Assembly (NCBI RefSeq): GCF_023065955.2
Contig: NW_026622986.1
Location: 18,067,848 to 18,131,847, forward strand
Source: Ursus arctos
Taxonomy: Eukaryota > Chordata > Mammalia > Carnivora > Ursidae
DNA length: 64,000 nt
Direction: 5' to 3'
Part shown: piece after piece, positions 59,101-62,632 of the stretch
How positions within the stretch are numbered: the first letter of the stretch is position 1
How the letters are laid out: the number at the start of each line of letters is the position of its first letter
Notes under the pieces: generated by a model
What the model saw: only the letters and a program-made list of their open reading frames with translations
The model's database searches: none
Told to the model about the DNA's origin: nothing
Position numbers and translations under genes: made by a program

Positions 59101-61616
59101 CCTAAGAGCGGGCTTCTAAGACATATTCCTTTCATGAAATATTGGAATGTCATGTCTTTCCTTAGAATGGTATAGATTTGTTTTATTCAACGATATGCTG
59201 CTTTCGATTTCTGTGTGTACCTTAGGACTGTATACCAGTTCTTGAGAAGCTAGGAGAAAGAAAGGCCTAGGGGAGTCAGCTGTCCTATGGTTATATGTAC
59301 ATCATGATTACAGCCATGCTATTATCTTTGCAATCCAAAGATATCATTGGCATGTCATCCTAGCCATGTCCCATTTTGCCCAGTTGATAGGCTCTCCTAT
59401 CCATTTCAATCAAACTTTGGGACTTTGCTATAGTTCAAGGCTTAACTTTTCAAGAAATTAATGTGGTATATATTGTTATGTGACTCACTCCCAATAGTTA
59501 AACCCTCCAGAAACTATGGAATTGACCATGTGACTTTTTTTAGCCAATAGGACATTAGCCAACCTGACTTAGGCAGAGCCTCTAAAACTCTTGTCATTGG
59601 GGCTTGCCTTCTTGGAATATAAGTGCCATGATGTTGTTTTAAGCCTTCAAAGTTTTAGGGTGCTTTGTTATGTATTAGGATGTAAATGATGTAACTAGTG
59701 TCCTATGTAGTCTATTTATGTGCTTGAGAGTGCTTTTAGATTTGAACATTCCTATTGCAAAATTAAATGACCTAGTTCTACCCTGGGACCTTGGTGGCTG
59801 TCTATGATCAGTGCCTCACTTTCTACATACATTGTCTTTCATATGAAGTGCTTTGTTTGGGGGCTTTCAAGAGGCTTACTAGAATTTTTTTTTTCTGTAG
59901 ACATAGTAATAATGGTATATTATGATTTTGAAAGTTAAATGCTATTACTTAAACTGTATTCAGAAAAGTGAAACTGATACTCTAAGTAGTGAAAATAAAC
60001 AGAGTTATGAGTAGAAGATAGGAAAAGATATACTATTTCTCTGAGATTGAGATCTTTGTTTATACCTTTTAAAATTTAGGGTATCACAATTAAGCAAGCC
60101 AACATTTATGCCATTGCAGGGAATCTACAAATCTAGGTTATGTCACATCTAGAGTATGTCAACATAATAGGAAATAACTGTTTTAGAAGAAATGAAATTA
60201 GATACAGTCAATAGTTTTTTTTTCTTGTAATAAAATTTTTCATTAAAGAATATATACGCAGTGAAAAGTGTACAATTTAAGTGTAGAGCTCGCTCAATTT
60301 TTTATAATCAGTTTTAAAATGTGACAAGTCTCTGAGACATGTTGTGTCTGGGTAATTATGACTATTTTGTAAGTAACACGTAATTCAATTCAGGCTGCTC
60401 AAAACAAGCAGATAATTTATTGTTCTTAGAACCAAACAGTAGAGGAAGCCCTAGGCTCGGCTTGCTCTGGGGCTCAGACAATGTGATTGAGTTTCGGTTT
60501 CTATCTTCAGTTCTCAGGCAGGCTTTTTTCTGTTTGCAAAGAGGCTCTTAGCAGCTCCTGGGGCTCCTTCCTTCTCCATCCACATCTAGAAGCAGAGGGA
60601 AAGCTTCTTGATAGCTTGTGTGGAAAAATAATCACACTCATCCCTGGAGAAATCTTGAAGGGCCAGGGATGGGTATAATGGTTTATGTGAGCCCAGCAGG
60701 ACCCATGGACTTGGGCCAGTCTCACCCAAGCTGAATGATCTAGCATGGGGGAGCTGTGAGTTGCCCAGTGGCAAATCAGGGAGCAAATAGGGGATGGGGG
60801 GAAGAGTGGTTGGATTCCAAGGAAGAAACCAGCAATAATTATTCACTACAGAGCAAAACGTGACAGTTTTACAATTATATCTTACTGATATTCATCAAAT
60901 GAATTATACATTAACCAATAATTGATCAATTTTATTGTATTGAAATAGAAAAACTTCCTCCTTGGTTAGCTGTGCTTTCTTTCTTAATTCAGGTTAGTAG
61001 ACAGAAGCCTTCTGATTACTTGTGAATAAGTCACTCCAAGCCATGTTCCTCCCACGAGTTTTAAAACTCTTCCTAGTTTTATAGAAATAAGAGAAATAAG
61101 AGTCCAAAGCCATGATCCTGCTGTGAAAATGACATCACAGTTGTCCACAGTTTTTTACATTCTTGTGGAGCCCTCATTGCATGTTTTGTTTTCTCCAGAA
61201 AGACTATAAGAGAGATCTGGAGACTGAAATAAAAGGGAAGGGCATGCAAGTGGGCCCAGACACTCCTGATATCCAGAGAGCCAAGAAAGCATCGGAAATG
61301 GCCAGCCAGGTGAGAAACCCGCGGGACACAAAATTTACAACAGACATGATGAATTGTGTATGGAAAAAGTATAAATGACATTTTTACACGTGTGGGCTTG
61401 AGATTCAAACACATACGTATCTGCATTGCTGTGGAAGGCTAATAAGCAAAGCTCTGAAGATTATTTTTTGTTTTTTTTTTTTGTTTTTTTTTTTTTTTTT
61501 TTCAGAAAGAATATAAGAAAGACTTGGAAAATGAAATTAAGGGGAAAGGAATGCAAGTGAGCATGGACATCCCGGACATACTGCGAGCCAAGAGGGCATC
61601 TGAGATCTATAGCCAG
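1484..61616 (+). CDS. NEBL: NEBL, nebulette, 5' half: gene span covering coding exons 1-16
   Basis: Nebulette is a cardiac, actin-binding Z-disc protein of the nebulin family that links thin filaments to the Z-line. Sixteen exons encode residues 1-556: an acidic N-terminus, then consecutive nebulin modules of about 35 residues with the repeating xxYK start and S-D/S-E/S-Q end. Joined coding segments are 1484-1564, 1657-1728, 8467-8571, 10215-10325, 15859-15969, 24654-24755, 25766-25867, 38306-38419, 40199-40300, 44108-44212, 45920-46027, 51243-51353, 53890-54000, 56184-56294, 61199-61309 and 61506-61616. All have AG/GT borders, lengths divisible by three and no internal stop. Identity rests on recognised nebulette stretches such as PVIEDL, HHYNPLESASFRQ and EIKGKGMQV, and on residue numbering matching the human protein. 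The remaining modules, linker and SH3 domain lie beyond the window. The LIM-domain isoform (LASP2) starts at exons outside this window. Confidence 0.97.
1565..1656 (+). other. NEBL intron 1 (92 bp)
   Basis: Very short GT-AG intron (gtaagt ... tttttctgaacag). Its length is not a multiple of three, and reading through from exon 1 meets TAA at 1607-1609, so retention would truncate the protein to about 41 residues. Confidence 0.93.
1657..1728 (+). CDS. NEBL: NEBL coding exon 2: partial nebulin-like segment (residues 28-51)
   Basis: Twenty-four codons beginning VFFKPVIEDL and ending CTKLISD. It is shorter than a full nebulin module: it has the aromatic start (VFFK) and the terminal SD that forms the S-D-x-x-Y actin-binding motif with IHY of exon 3. 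Acceptor is gaacag, donor is GAT|gtaagt. It links the acidic head to the first full module. The match to nebulette is strong and the frame is continuous with exon 1. Confidence 0.95.
2680..2830 (+). repeat. MIR SINE fragment, plus strand
   Basis: Diverged match to the second half of MIR: GGGCAGGTTATGTAACC, then CTCAGTTCCTCAAGGG, then an ACTGTGAGCCCTCAAGAGAT tail corresponding to the MIR 3' end. Confidence 0.5.
3060..3270 (-). repeat. MIR SINE fragment, minus strand
   Basis: Contains the reverse-strand MIR core: GAAACAAAGGCTCAGAGAGG, then TTAAGTATTTTGCCTGGGTC and ACACAGTTAAGCAGTGGG. Confidence 0.75.
4830..4861. repeat. (CT)n microsatellite
   Basis: About 16 uninterrupted CT units in intron 2. 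Confidence 0.95.
5393..5584 (+). mobile_element. Carnivoran tRNA-derived SINE (older subfamily), intron 2
   Basis: Head GGGGCATCTGGGTGTCTCAG, internal CATGATCTCAGGGTCC, pyrimidine-rich CTTTCTCTCTCTTCC, and an A-rich tail AAATAAATAAATAAAATC. It is flanked by 19-bp target-site duplications (5374-5392 and 5585-5603, AAGAGTGCC...AAAAGGA) with two differences, so the insertion is not very recent. Confidence 0.93.
6621..6672. repeat. (TG)n microsatellite
   Basis: About 26 TG units, with TA interruptions at the 3' end. Confidence 0.95.
8467..8571 (+). CDS. NEBL: NEBL coding exon 3: nebulin module (residues 52-86)
   Basis: Thirty-five codons, IHYKEEYKKSKD... to ...AFISE, one complete nebulin repeat with the xxYK start. 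Lys60, the site of the reported human dilated-cardiomyopathy change K60N, is the AAG codon at 8491-8493, which supports co-linear numbering with human. The acceptor ttttag follows a good pyrimidine tract; the donor is GAG|gtaagg. The exon is symmetric (phase 0-0), so skipping would delete one module without a frameshift. Confidence 0.96.
8572..10214 (+). other. NEBL intron 3 (1.6 kb)
   Basis: AT-rich non-coding sequence with an A-run at about 9581-9597 and a long T-rich tract before the exon 4 acceptor. No interspersed repeat was recognised. Confidence 0.85.
10215..10325 (+). CDS. NEBL: NEBL coding exon 4: nebulin module (residues 87-123)
   Basis: Thirty-seven codons, AKYKGTIKANLSNSLY... to ...VTQLQSE. 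The module matches nebulette repeat sequence (KANLSNSLYKQMPATIDS). The acceptor ccgctctag follows a long T-rich tract. The donor GAG|gtgtgg is weak at +3 to +6, unlike most donors in this gene, which suggests reliance on exonic enhancers or inclusion below 100 percent. The frame is open and continuous with the neighbouring modules. Confidence 0.95.
11090..11215 (+). repeat. L2 LINE 3' fragment, plus strand
   Basis: Reads GAGCAGGGACTTGTCTGTC, then TACCCCCAAGCTTAGAACAG and CAGTAAATACTGGT, the typical L2 3' end (AGGGCAGGGAC ... CCTAGAACAGTG ... CAATAAAT). Confidence 0.6.
11275..11530 (-). repeat. MIR SINE, minus strand, nearly full length
   Basis: Reverse-strand MIR order is preserved: TACTATGTGTCAGGTGC, TTTAATCCCCGTAAG, GGAAACTGAAGCACAGAGG, CTTGCCTGAGATCACACAGC, then GGCTTCAGAGTCTGGGTTC and TTAACCACACTCTG. 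Confidence 0.85.
14605..15100 (+). repeat. Two old interspersed repeat fragments with TTCATTCATTC and TGTGCCAGGCAC motifs
   Basis: Both 14605-14740 and 14930-15100 match the common mammalian pattern of TTCATTCATTC, AAATATTTATTGA, TGTGCCAGGCACT. I cannot assign the family (L2, MIR-like or L1 tail) by eye. Confidence 0.4.
15675..15716. repeat. 21-bp tandem duplication
   Basis: Units 15675-15695 and 15696-15716 differ at two positions. Each begins TAACCT and ends CACTGAGTATA. Confidence 0.85.
15859..15969 (+). CDS. NEBL: NEBL coding exon 5: nebulin module (residues 124-160)
   Basis: Thirty-seven codons, VAYKQKHDAAKGFSDYAH... to ...VNKHQSN. Gln128, altered in the reported human variant Q128R, is the CAG codon at 15871-15873. 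The acceptor is ttttaaag and the donor AAT|gtaagg. One nebulin module in phase 0-0. It is flanked by two of the larger introns, of 5.5 and 8.7 kb. Confidence 0.96.
17150..17290 (-). repeat. Diverged MIR-like fragment, minus strand
   Basis: Weak reverse-strand MIR resemblance: CTCACAAAATCCCTG, then CTGTAGATGAAGAAGATGAG. Strongly decayed. Confidence 0.35.
18530..18720 (+). repeat. MIR SINE, plus strand
   Basis: Contains TTAGAGTCAGACCACATG, TGGACAAGTTACCTAATACC, CCATCTCTAAAGTGGGG, then ATTAAATGAGATGGG, the forward MIR core in order. Confidence 0.8.
20310..20380 (+). repeat. MIR 3' fragment, plus strand
   Basis: GAGGATTTAATGCATTCCTG followed by AAAGTGCTCAGAACAATGCC and TGGCATGTT matches the last third of MIR. 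Confidence 0.5.
20690..21130 (+). repeat. Old interspersed repeat of unassigned family
   Basis: Includes GAGAATTTATTGGTTTATGT, AACTGGGTCCAGAGGCTC and a distal segment with GATTGATCATGG-like sequence. The order resembles a known mammalian repeat (TTTATTGGCTCA ... CTGGATCCAGG) and two further regions of this window (54660-55060 and 60390-60560). I cannot name it. Confidence 0.4.
21850..21920. repeat. Polypyrimidine (CTT/CCT)-rich tract
   Basis: About 70 bases of C and T with only two purines, preceded by a short TTA array. Confidence 0.85.
24654..24755 (+). CDS. NEBL: NEBL coding exon 6: nebulin module (residues 161-194)
   Basis: Thirty-four codons, ISYRKDVQDTHTYSAD... to ...SKIISN, a short nebulin module of the length usual for the N-terminal nebulette repeats. 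The acceptor tttgatcag follows a TTTCTTTCTTT-like tract and the donor is AAT|gtaatc. The residues RPDIKMATQISKIISN are typical of nebulette. Phase 0-0. Confidence 0.95.
24756..25765 (+). other. NEBL intron 6 (1.0 kb)
   Basis: Short AT-rich intron. Its only notable content is a 43-bp tandem duplication at 25491-25576. Confidence 0.85.
25491..25576. repeat. 43-bp tandem duplication
   Basis: Units 25491-25533 and 25534-25576 each start GATACATAGACTCAAATT and run through TTAGTAATTATTTTACT. They differ at only two or three positions near the unit ends. Confidence 0.92.
25766..25867 (+). CDS. NEBL: NEBL coding exon 7: nebulin module (residues 195-228)
   Basis: Thirty-four codons, AEYKKGQGVMNKEPAV... 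to ...EASKLSSQ. Gly202, altered in the reported human variant G202R, is the GGA codon at 25787-25789. The acceptor is cattttag and the donor CAA|gtaaga. Phase 0-0. It is only 1.0 kb from exon 6 and is followed by the largest intron of the window, 12.4 kb. Confidence 0.96.
26375..27240 (+). mobile_element. L1M LINE ORF2 fragment (first of two), plus strand
   Basis: Diverged L1 ORF2/3' order is visible: ATTCTCCCCAAATTAATAT, ATGCAATTTCAATTACAAGC, AATCAATATGGGATTAGTAC, AAATGGTGCTGACATAACTG, CAGATGGATTAGAGATG, CTTAGAAGAGAACCCAGGAG, AGAAGCTATAAAAAGG. No open frame remains. A 27-bp fold-back interrupts it at 26477-26534. Confidence 0.8.
26477..26534. repeat. Perfect 27-bp inverted repeat with 4-base loop
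   Basis: Left arm 26477-26503, spacer AAAT 26504-26507, right arm 26508-26534, complementary at all 27 positions. The left arm is co-linear with L1 sequence while the right arm is not, so the right arm looks like an added inverted copy. Confidence 0.95.
27241..27810 (+). mobile_element. L1M LINE fragment (second), plus strand, split by a SINE
   Basis: It begins again at nearly the same L1 position as the fragment before it: GGAAGTCTCAAAAGTCAAT, CTTCCAAAATTAAT, then after the SINE ATTCAATGCGATTCCAAC, and later ATATCTAGAATATACAAAAG and AAAGAAAAAGACTTCAACAG. Because the two pieces overlap in L1 coordinates, they are two insertions or a duplication, not one element. Confidence 0.7.
27330..27460 (+). 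mobile_element. Carnivoran tRNA-derived SINE nested in L1M
   Basis: The head has tRNA-Lys-like A and B boxes (TCGGTAGAGCATG and GAGTTTGAGCCCCAC), followed directly by an A-rich tail without the usual middle part. Flanking near-duplicates AAAATTCCATGCAAG and AAAATTCAATGCGAT look like the target-site duplication. Confidence 0.8.
28264..28462 (-). mobile_element. Young carnivoran SINE, minus strand, intron 7
   Basis: Full-length copy read on the minus strand (ends CCACCCAGGCGCCCC on plus), T-rich tail at left. Exact target-site duplication CCCCAGTACTACTTCT at 28248-28263 and 28463-28478. Confidence 0.96.
29055..29245 (+). repeat. MIR SINE, plus strand
   Basis: Contains GGCTCCAGACACGACTGCC, GTGACCTTGGGCAATCTC, CTCATCTGTGAAATGGG, then GTTGTCAGGGTTAAAATG in forward MIR order. 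Confidence 0.82.
29394..29592 (-). mobile_element. Young carnivoran SINE, minus strand, intron 7
   Basis: Near-identical to the copy at 28264-28462 and only 0.9 kb from it. Exact 16-bp target-site duplication TTATTTGAGAGTTCTT at 29378-29393 and 29593-29608. Confidence 0.96.
30965..31072 (-). mobile_element. Truncated carnivoran SINE, minus strand
   Basis: Only the tail half is present: TTTTTTTTTAAAGATTTTAT, then a GA-rich stretch and AGAAGTAGGCTCCCCGCTGA. The tRNA-like head is missing. The borders are approximate. Confidence 0.75.
33285..33450 (+). repeat. Old interspersed repeat fragment of unassigned family
   Basis: GACGCTGTGCTTGGGGCTG, GGTGAACAGGACAGATCC and CTAATGGGGAAGAC fit the common GTGCTAGGCACTG ... 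CAGTGAACAAAACAG ... AGTGGGGAAGAC repeat pattern. Related pieces lie at 34150-34300 and 62885-63030. Confidence 0.4.
33750..33860 (+). repeat. L2-like 3' tail with (GAAT)n array
   Basis: GCCCAGTAACTGACACAG, then ATAAATATTTCTTGAATGAA and an expanded (TGAA)n array at 33823-33856, the typical L2 terminus. Confidence 0.55.
33985..34055. repeat. (TG)n microsatellite, interrupted
   Basis: TG units broken by CA, AG and GG steps; the longest pure stretch is about 34034-34055. Confidence 0.92.
34630..34869 (+). repeat. Unassigned repeat, copy 1 of a rearranged pair
   Basis: Segments of this block reappear at 36193-36486: 34801-34869 inverted, 34718-34813 direct, 34630-34737 inverted. Landmarks are TTTTTCCTCTACTCATTA, CCTACCATGAGGTGGGA and CTAGGAAACCTGGC. 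Family unknown. Confidence 0.85.
34920..35175 (+). repeat. L2 LINE fragment, plus strand (probable)
   Basis: Matches the L2 3' region in order: AGACCAAGATCCCTGACAG, ACAGGGCTCTGTAGGACG, then CTTCCACATGCTGTTCCCTC. Diverged. Confidence 0.5.
35407..35495. repeat. Compound (CATA)/(CA)/(TA) microsatellite
   Basis: CATACATACATGCATATATA runs into (CA)n and then TATG/TA units. Confidence 0.92.
35808..35860. repeat. (TTA)n microsatellite
   Basis: TTATTATTATTATTA units interrupted by TATATA. Confidence 0.92.
36193..36486 (-). repeat. Unassigned repeat, copy 2, internally inverted
   Basis: 36193-36261 is the reverse complement of 34801-34869. 36262-36357 is a direct copy of 34718-34813, of equal length. 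36358-36378 is unmatched. 36379-36486 is the reverse complement of about 34630-34737. So the block lies inverted relative to copy 1 with its middle flipped. Confidence 0.85.
38306..38419 (+). CDS. NEBL: NEBL coding exon 8: nebulin module (residues 229-266), tandem donors
   Basis: Thirty-eight codons, IKYKEKFDNEMKEKKHHY... to ...ATALVSD, the longest module in the window. The acceptor is tatggcag. The main donor is GAT|gtaagt at 38420. Nine bases earlier the exon contains TTG|gtgagc at 38411, a second plausible donor; using it would remove Val-Ser-Asp in frame and leave a 35-residue module. The lost SD is half of the S-D-x-x-Y actin-binding motif completed by VKY of exon 9. Confidence 0.95.
39197..39394 (+). 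mobile_element. Young carnivoran SINE, plus strand, intron 8
   Basis: Full-length: GGGGCGCCTGGGTGGC head, CACAGCGGTTAAGCG, A-rich tail. Exact target-site duplication AAAATGGGTCTT at 39185-39196 and 39395-39406. Confidence 0.96.
39510..39760 (+). repeat. MIR SINE, plus strand
   Basis: Nearly complete forward MIR: TTTAGAATCAGATTGC, GATTTGAATCCTCTTC, TGTGCCTCAGTTTACTCATC, GTAAAATGGAGGT, then CAGTAAATGATCAAATA. Confidence 0.85.
40199..40300 (+). CDS. NEBL: NEBL coding exon 9: nebulin module (residues 267-300)
   Basis: Thirty-four codons, VKYKKDIESMHEPVSD... to ...TSKMLSR. The acceptor is ttttcatag and the donor CGA|gtaagt. Recognisable nebulette residues are SDLPNLFLDH and KMLS. The frame is open and in phase 0-0. 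It follows intron 8 (1.8 kb), which contains a young SINE and a MIR. Confidence 0.95.
40301..44107 (+). other. NEBL intron 9 (3.8 kb)
   Basis: Non-coding. I see no clear interspersed repeat. The 43.0-44.0 kb stretch is pyrimidine- and GC-richer, with several short chance ORFs on both strands and no splice-framed coding pattern. Confidence 0.8.
44108..44212 (+). CDS. NEBL: NEBL coding exon 10: nebulin module (residues 301-335)
   Basis: Thirty-five codons, REYRKLFEENKGMYHFD... to ...NATLQSQ. The acceptor is tctattttag. The donor CAG|gtctgc has a good exon side but a weak intron side (C at +3, no A at +4). The match to nebulette is clear in FEENKGMYHFDADA and HLHHKGNA. Phase 0-0. Confidence 0.95.
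44213..45919 (+). other. NEBL intron 10 (1.7 kb)
   Basis: AT-rich non-coding sequence; short TG and CT runs at about 45430 and 45560. Nothing else recognised. Confidence 0.85.
45920..46027 (+). CDS. NEBL: NEBL coding exon 11: nebulin module (residues 336-371)
   Basis: Thirty-six codons, VKYKEEYEKNKGKSM... to ...AQKMQSE. The acceptor is caatgaag after a T-rich tract and the donor GAG|gtgagt is strong. A carnivoran SINE in minus orientation begins at 46059, leaving only about 31 bases of intron before its T-tract. The protein sequence (LEFVETPSYQASKEAQKM) is typical nebulette. Confidence 0.96.
46059..46175 (-). mobile_element. Short carnivoran SINE, minus strand, 31 bases after the exon 11 donor
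   Basis: Tail TTTTTTTTTTAAGTTTATTT at left, tRNA-like B and A boxes at right (GGGGCTCAAACTCACGACC and CTCCCAACTGAGCCAGCC), end GGTGCCCC. Target-site duplication TGTTATCAACTGTTT (46044-46058) versus TGTTGTCAACTGTTT (46176-46190), one mismatch. Confidence 0.92.
46505..46700 (-). repeat. MIR-like fragment, minus strand
   Basis: TACTCTGTGCTAAGCAGTTT, GCTCATTTAATCCCCTCAAG, then ATTACAGATCCAGTAAATGC in reverse MIR order, with a decayed middle. Confidence 0.5.
47522..47891 (-). mobile_element. MLT1-type solo LTR (ERVL-MaLR), minus strand
   Basis: Reverse-strand MLT1A-like order: TGTCTTAGTTTGTGCTGC, GACTGGGCAGCTTAAACAAC, AGTTCTGGAGGCCTGGAAG, CTGTGTCCTCACGTGG, ATGAGGGCTCCACCCTCATG, AGGCCCCACCTCC, CACATTGAGGGTAG. 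About 370 bp with no internal retroviral sequence. ACCTT before it and ACCTT overlapping its end suggest a short target-site duplication. Confidence 0.85.
49259..49469 (+). mobile_element. Young carnivoran SINE, plus strand, intron 11
   Basis: Full-length, with a (CT)n run and AAATAAATAAATAAATAAAA tail. Exact 16-bp target-site duplication AAATAGAGGATCAATG at 49243-49258 and 49470-49485. Confidence 0.96.
50121..50154. repeat. (GT)n microsatellite
   Basis: About 17 uninterrupted TG units. Confidence 0.95.
51243..51353 (+). CDS. NEBL: NEBL coding exon 12: nebulin module (residues 372-408)
   Basis: Thirty-seven codons, KVYREDFEKEIKGRSSLD... to ...ITNLLKE. The acceptor is atttaacag and the donor GAG|gtagga. 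From here on each module has 37 residues and starts with Lys, and the E-I-K-G-R/K pattern begins, linking this exon to the near-duplicate exons 13-16. Phase 0-0. Confidence 0.96.
51354..53889 (+). other. NEBL intron 12 (2.5 kb)
   Basis: AT-rich non-coding sequence with one MIR (about 52850-53065) and an 11-bp duplication ATATGGTACCA around 53628-53648. No other element recognised. Confidence 0.85.
52850..53065 (-). repeat. MIR SINE, minus strand
   Basis: ATTTTTATTTTCATTTTGCC, AATCAAGGCTCAGTTACTTA, GAAGGTCACATGACC, then CAGGTCATTTGACTCCAGAG, in reverse MIR order. Confidence 0.75.
53890..54000 (+). CDS. NEBL: NEBL coding exon 13: nebulin module (residues 409-445)
   Basis: Thirty-seven codons, KEYKKDLENEIRGKGM... 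to ...ASEMASE. The acceptor is gtctcatag and the donor GAG|gtgagt. This is the first of four consecutive modules sharing the K-E/D-Y-K-K/R-D-L-E pattern, I-K/R-G-K-G-M and A-K-K/R-A-S-E. It agrees with exon 16 at 27 of 37 residues by eye. Confidence 0.96.
54660..55060 (+). repeat. Old interspersed repeat of unassigned family
   Basis: ATTAGTCAGGCTGCAAATGA, GGAATGTTTTGGCTTATG, AGAGAAGTCCAGAGTCAGG and TCATTGTGTCTGGGGCCAGA follow a known mammalian repeat order shared with 20690-21130 and 60390-60560. Confidence 0.4.
55129..55330 (+). mobile_element. Carnivoran SINE (older subfamily), plus strand
   Basis: GGGGCGCCTGGGTGGCTTGG head, CAGGTCATGATCCTGGGG, CTCCCTGCTCAGCAGGG, a long (AAAT)n tail. A possible target-site duplication AAAACATTTAA / AAAACAATTCAA is imperfect. 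Confidence 0.92.
55680..55890 (-). repeat. MIR-like SINE fragment, minus strand
   Basis: CTACTATGTGCTGAGCACTG, ATTACCCCCATTTTGCTGAT, then GTCACATGGCAATTGAG, in reverse MIR order. Confidence 0.6.
56184..56294 (+). CDS. NEBL: NEBL coding exon 14: nebulin module (residues 446-482)
   Basis: Thirty-seven codons, KEYKKDLESKIKGKGM... to ...ASEIASQ. The acceptor acag directly follows an unbroken run of 22 T (56158-56179). The donor is CAG|gttagt. The module agrees with exon 15 at 28 of 37 residues. An open frame continues past the donor for more than 100 bases, but the canonical donor and module end argue that this is intron. Confidence 0.96.
57092..57284 (-). mobile_element. Carnivoran SINE (older subfamily), minus strand
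   Basis: T-rich tail at left, CCACCCAGGCGCCC at right. Target-site duplication TGTGAGAAACATTT versus TGCGAGAAACATTT, one mismatch. Confidence 0.93.
57516..57730 (-). mobile_element. Young carnivoran SINE, minus strand
   Basis: Full-length copy 230 bp from the previous SINE. Exact 18-bp target-site duplication GGGATCTGCTTACATTCC at 57498-57515 and 57731-57748. Confidence 0.95.
58010..58220 (+). repeat. Possible L1-derived 3' fragment
   Basis: GGTTTTTTCACTTAATATGA, TTTTCCATGTTCTTTCATAA, TCTCATTCTTATAGAAAAAT and CATAACATGGATGTGAATA resemble the common TTTTTCACTTAAC ... CTCATTCTTTTTAATGG ... GTATGGATGTACC repeat. Confidence 0.35.
58340..58800 (+). repeat. L2 LINE fragment, plus strand
   Basis: L2 order visible: CAACAGCCAGAGCCATCCTT, TTATGTTACTCTCACTATCA, AACTCTCCAGTGGTTTCC, CCAGTATAAATGCCCCACTC, TATGCTCCAGCTGCACAGAC, CTGGAAAGTCCTTCCCCTGG. 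No open frame. Confidence 0.7.
59500..59640 (+). repeat. Possible old interspersed repeat fragment
   Basis: GACCATGTGACTTTTTTTAG, CCAATAGGACATTAGCC and CTTGCCTTCTTGGAATAT resemble the frequent TGTGACTTGCTTTGACCAAT ... CTCTTGGAA repeat pattern. Family not named. Confidence 0.35.
60390..60560 (+). repeat. Possible third copy of the unassigned repeat family
   Basis: CAGGCTGCTCAAAACAAGC followed by ATAATTTATTGTTCTTAG and later TTCTCAGGCAGGC parallels 20690-21130 and 54660-55060. Very diverged. Confidence 0.3.
61199..61309 (+). CDS. NEBL: NEBL coding exon 15: nebulin module (residues 483-519)
   Basis: Thirty-seven codons, KDYKRDLETEIKGKGM... to ...ASEMASQ. The acceptor is ttttctccag and the donor CAG|gtgaga. 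It is separated from exon 16 by just 196 bp, the shortest intron here after intron 1. Phase 0-0. Confidence 0.96.
61310..61505 (+). other. NEBL intron 15 (196 bp)
   Basis: Short intron, gtgaga ... ttcag. Its last 40 bases (61463-61502) are T interrupted by single G, forming the whole polypyrimidine tract of exon 16. Confidence 0.93.
61506..61616 (+). CDS. NEBL: NEBL coding exon 16: nebulin module (residues 520-556), last in window
   Basis: Thirty-seven codons, KEYKKDLENEIKGKGM... to ...ASEIYSQ. The acceptor ttcag follows a roughly 40-base tract of T interrupted by single G. The donor is CAG|gttggt. I looked for the next expected module (an R-K-Y-K-D-E-A type start) downstream and did not find it, so intron 16 runs past the right edge of the window. 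Confidence 0.95.
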
Positions 61617-62632
61617 GTTGGTAGGGAGTGAAGACGCTCAGAATACTGTTTTCTGATCTCCAGTCACCATGTGCTTCGTGTGTCTCTAAGACGTATTTTT
61701 TGGAGGGCACTGGATTCAAAGTCAGTACACTCTATTCTAGGAGCTATTGGTCAAACTTGATTGATCTCACTCATGAAAGGGACAGCTGCTGTAAATTCAA
61801 TTCAATGGATGTTATTGAGTGTCTGAGCGCCCCTGTTTGAGTCCAATGACACCATGATCTTTTTAATTTTTAGTTTTTGACTAGTGCATGCTTGAATCCA
61901 GTGCTCACACTACATAAAAAAGATTACAAATGAGTTTGTCTTTTAACCATTTCAAAATGAATATTATCCTTGAAATAATCAGCTCCAACAAAGAATGAAT
62001 AAAACTGTGCAAGGTGGAAGGTGAAATTGAATATTAACTAAAAATTAAGAGAAGAACTGTCTTCTTGTAAAATTTAATTTACCGAGTGGACCTGTCACAC
62101 ATCCTCTAGAAAAAAAGCTCTAGAAAAGCTGGATATGGATATAACCACAAAAGACTATAGTTAATGGAAGAAGTTATTGATAATATCTGATCTGGGCAAA
62201 AAATTCTCTAGTGAATATTGTCTTTGTTATAAAATTTACAAGGAAAAGAATGAATCCTAATGGAAAAAAATAGTAAAGGGGGATGAAAAAATTAAAATGG
62301 TTATAGAAAATTGACCAAGAATTGTATTTGATTAATGGGATTTATGATGAAAATAGTTTTCAAGAAAATCTGACCACATTTGTTAAAATTCCGATTAAAA
62401 CATAAGCAGAACCCAAACACCTGCTGATTCAAAAGGGCATATGCAGATGACAGAGTCAAATGTCAAAGGAGTTAGTTGTCTGCTTCTCAGCCTCCTCAGA
62501 TGACACAGCTGTTGGGATGGTCCCGAAGTGCACATTCATCTGTCCTCTGTGTGTCCTGGTACCCCCTGAACTTGGAGAAGTTGACTCTAACTATATCAAC
62601 TGACTAAAATTATAGATAAATACATGAAACAG

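Larger units (their letters stand above)
56295..61198 (+). other. NEBL intron 14 (4.9 kb)
   Basis: Non-coding. It contains two same-orientation SINEs (57092-57284 and 57516-57730), an L1-tail-like stretch (about 58010-58220), an L2 (about 58340-58800) and old repeat pieces at about 59500-59640 and 60390-60560. Confidence 0.85.
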
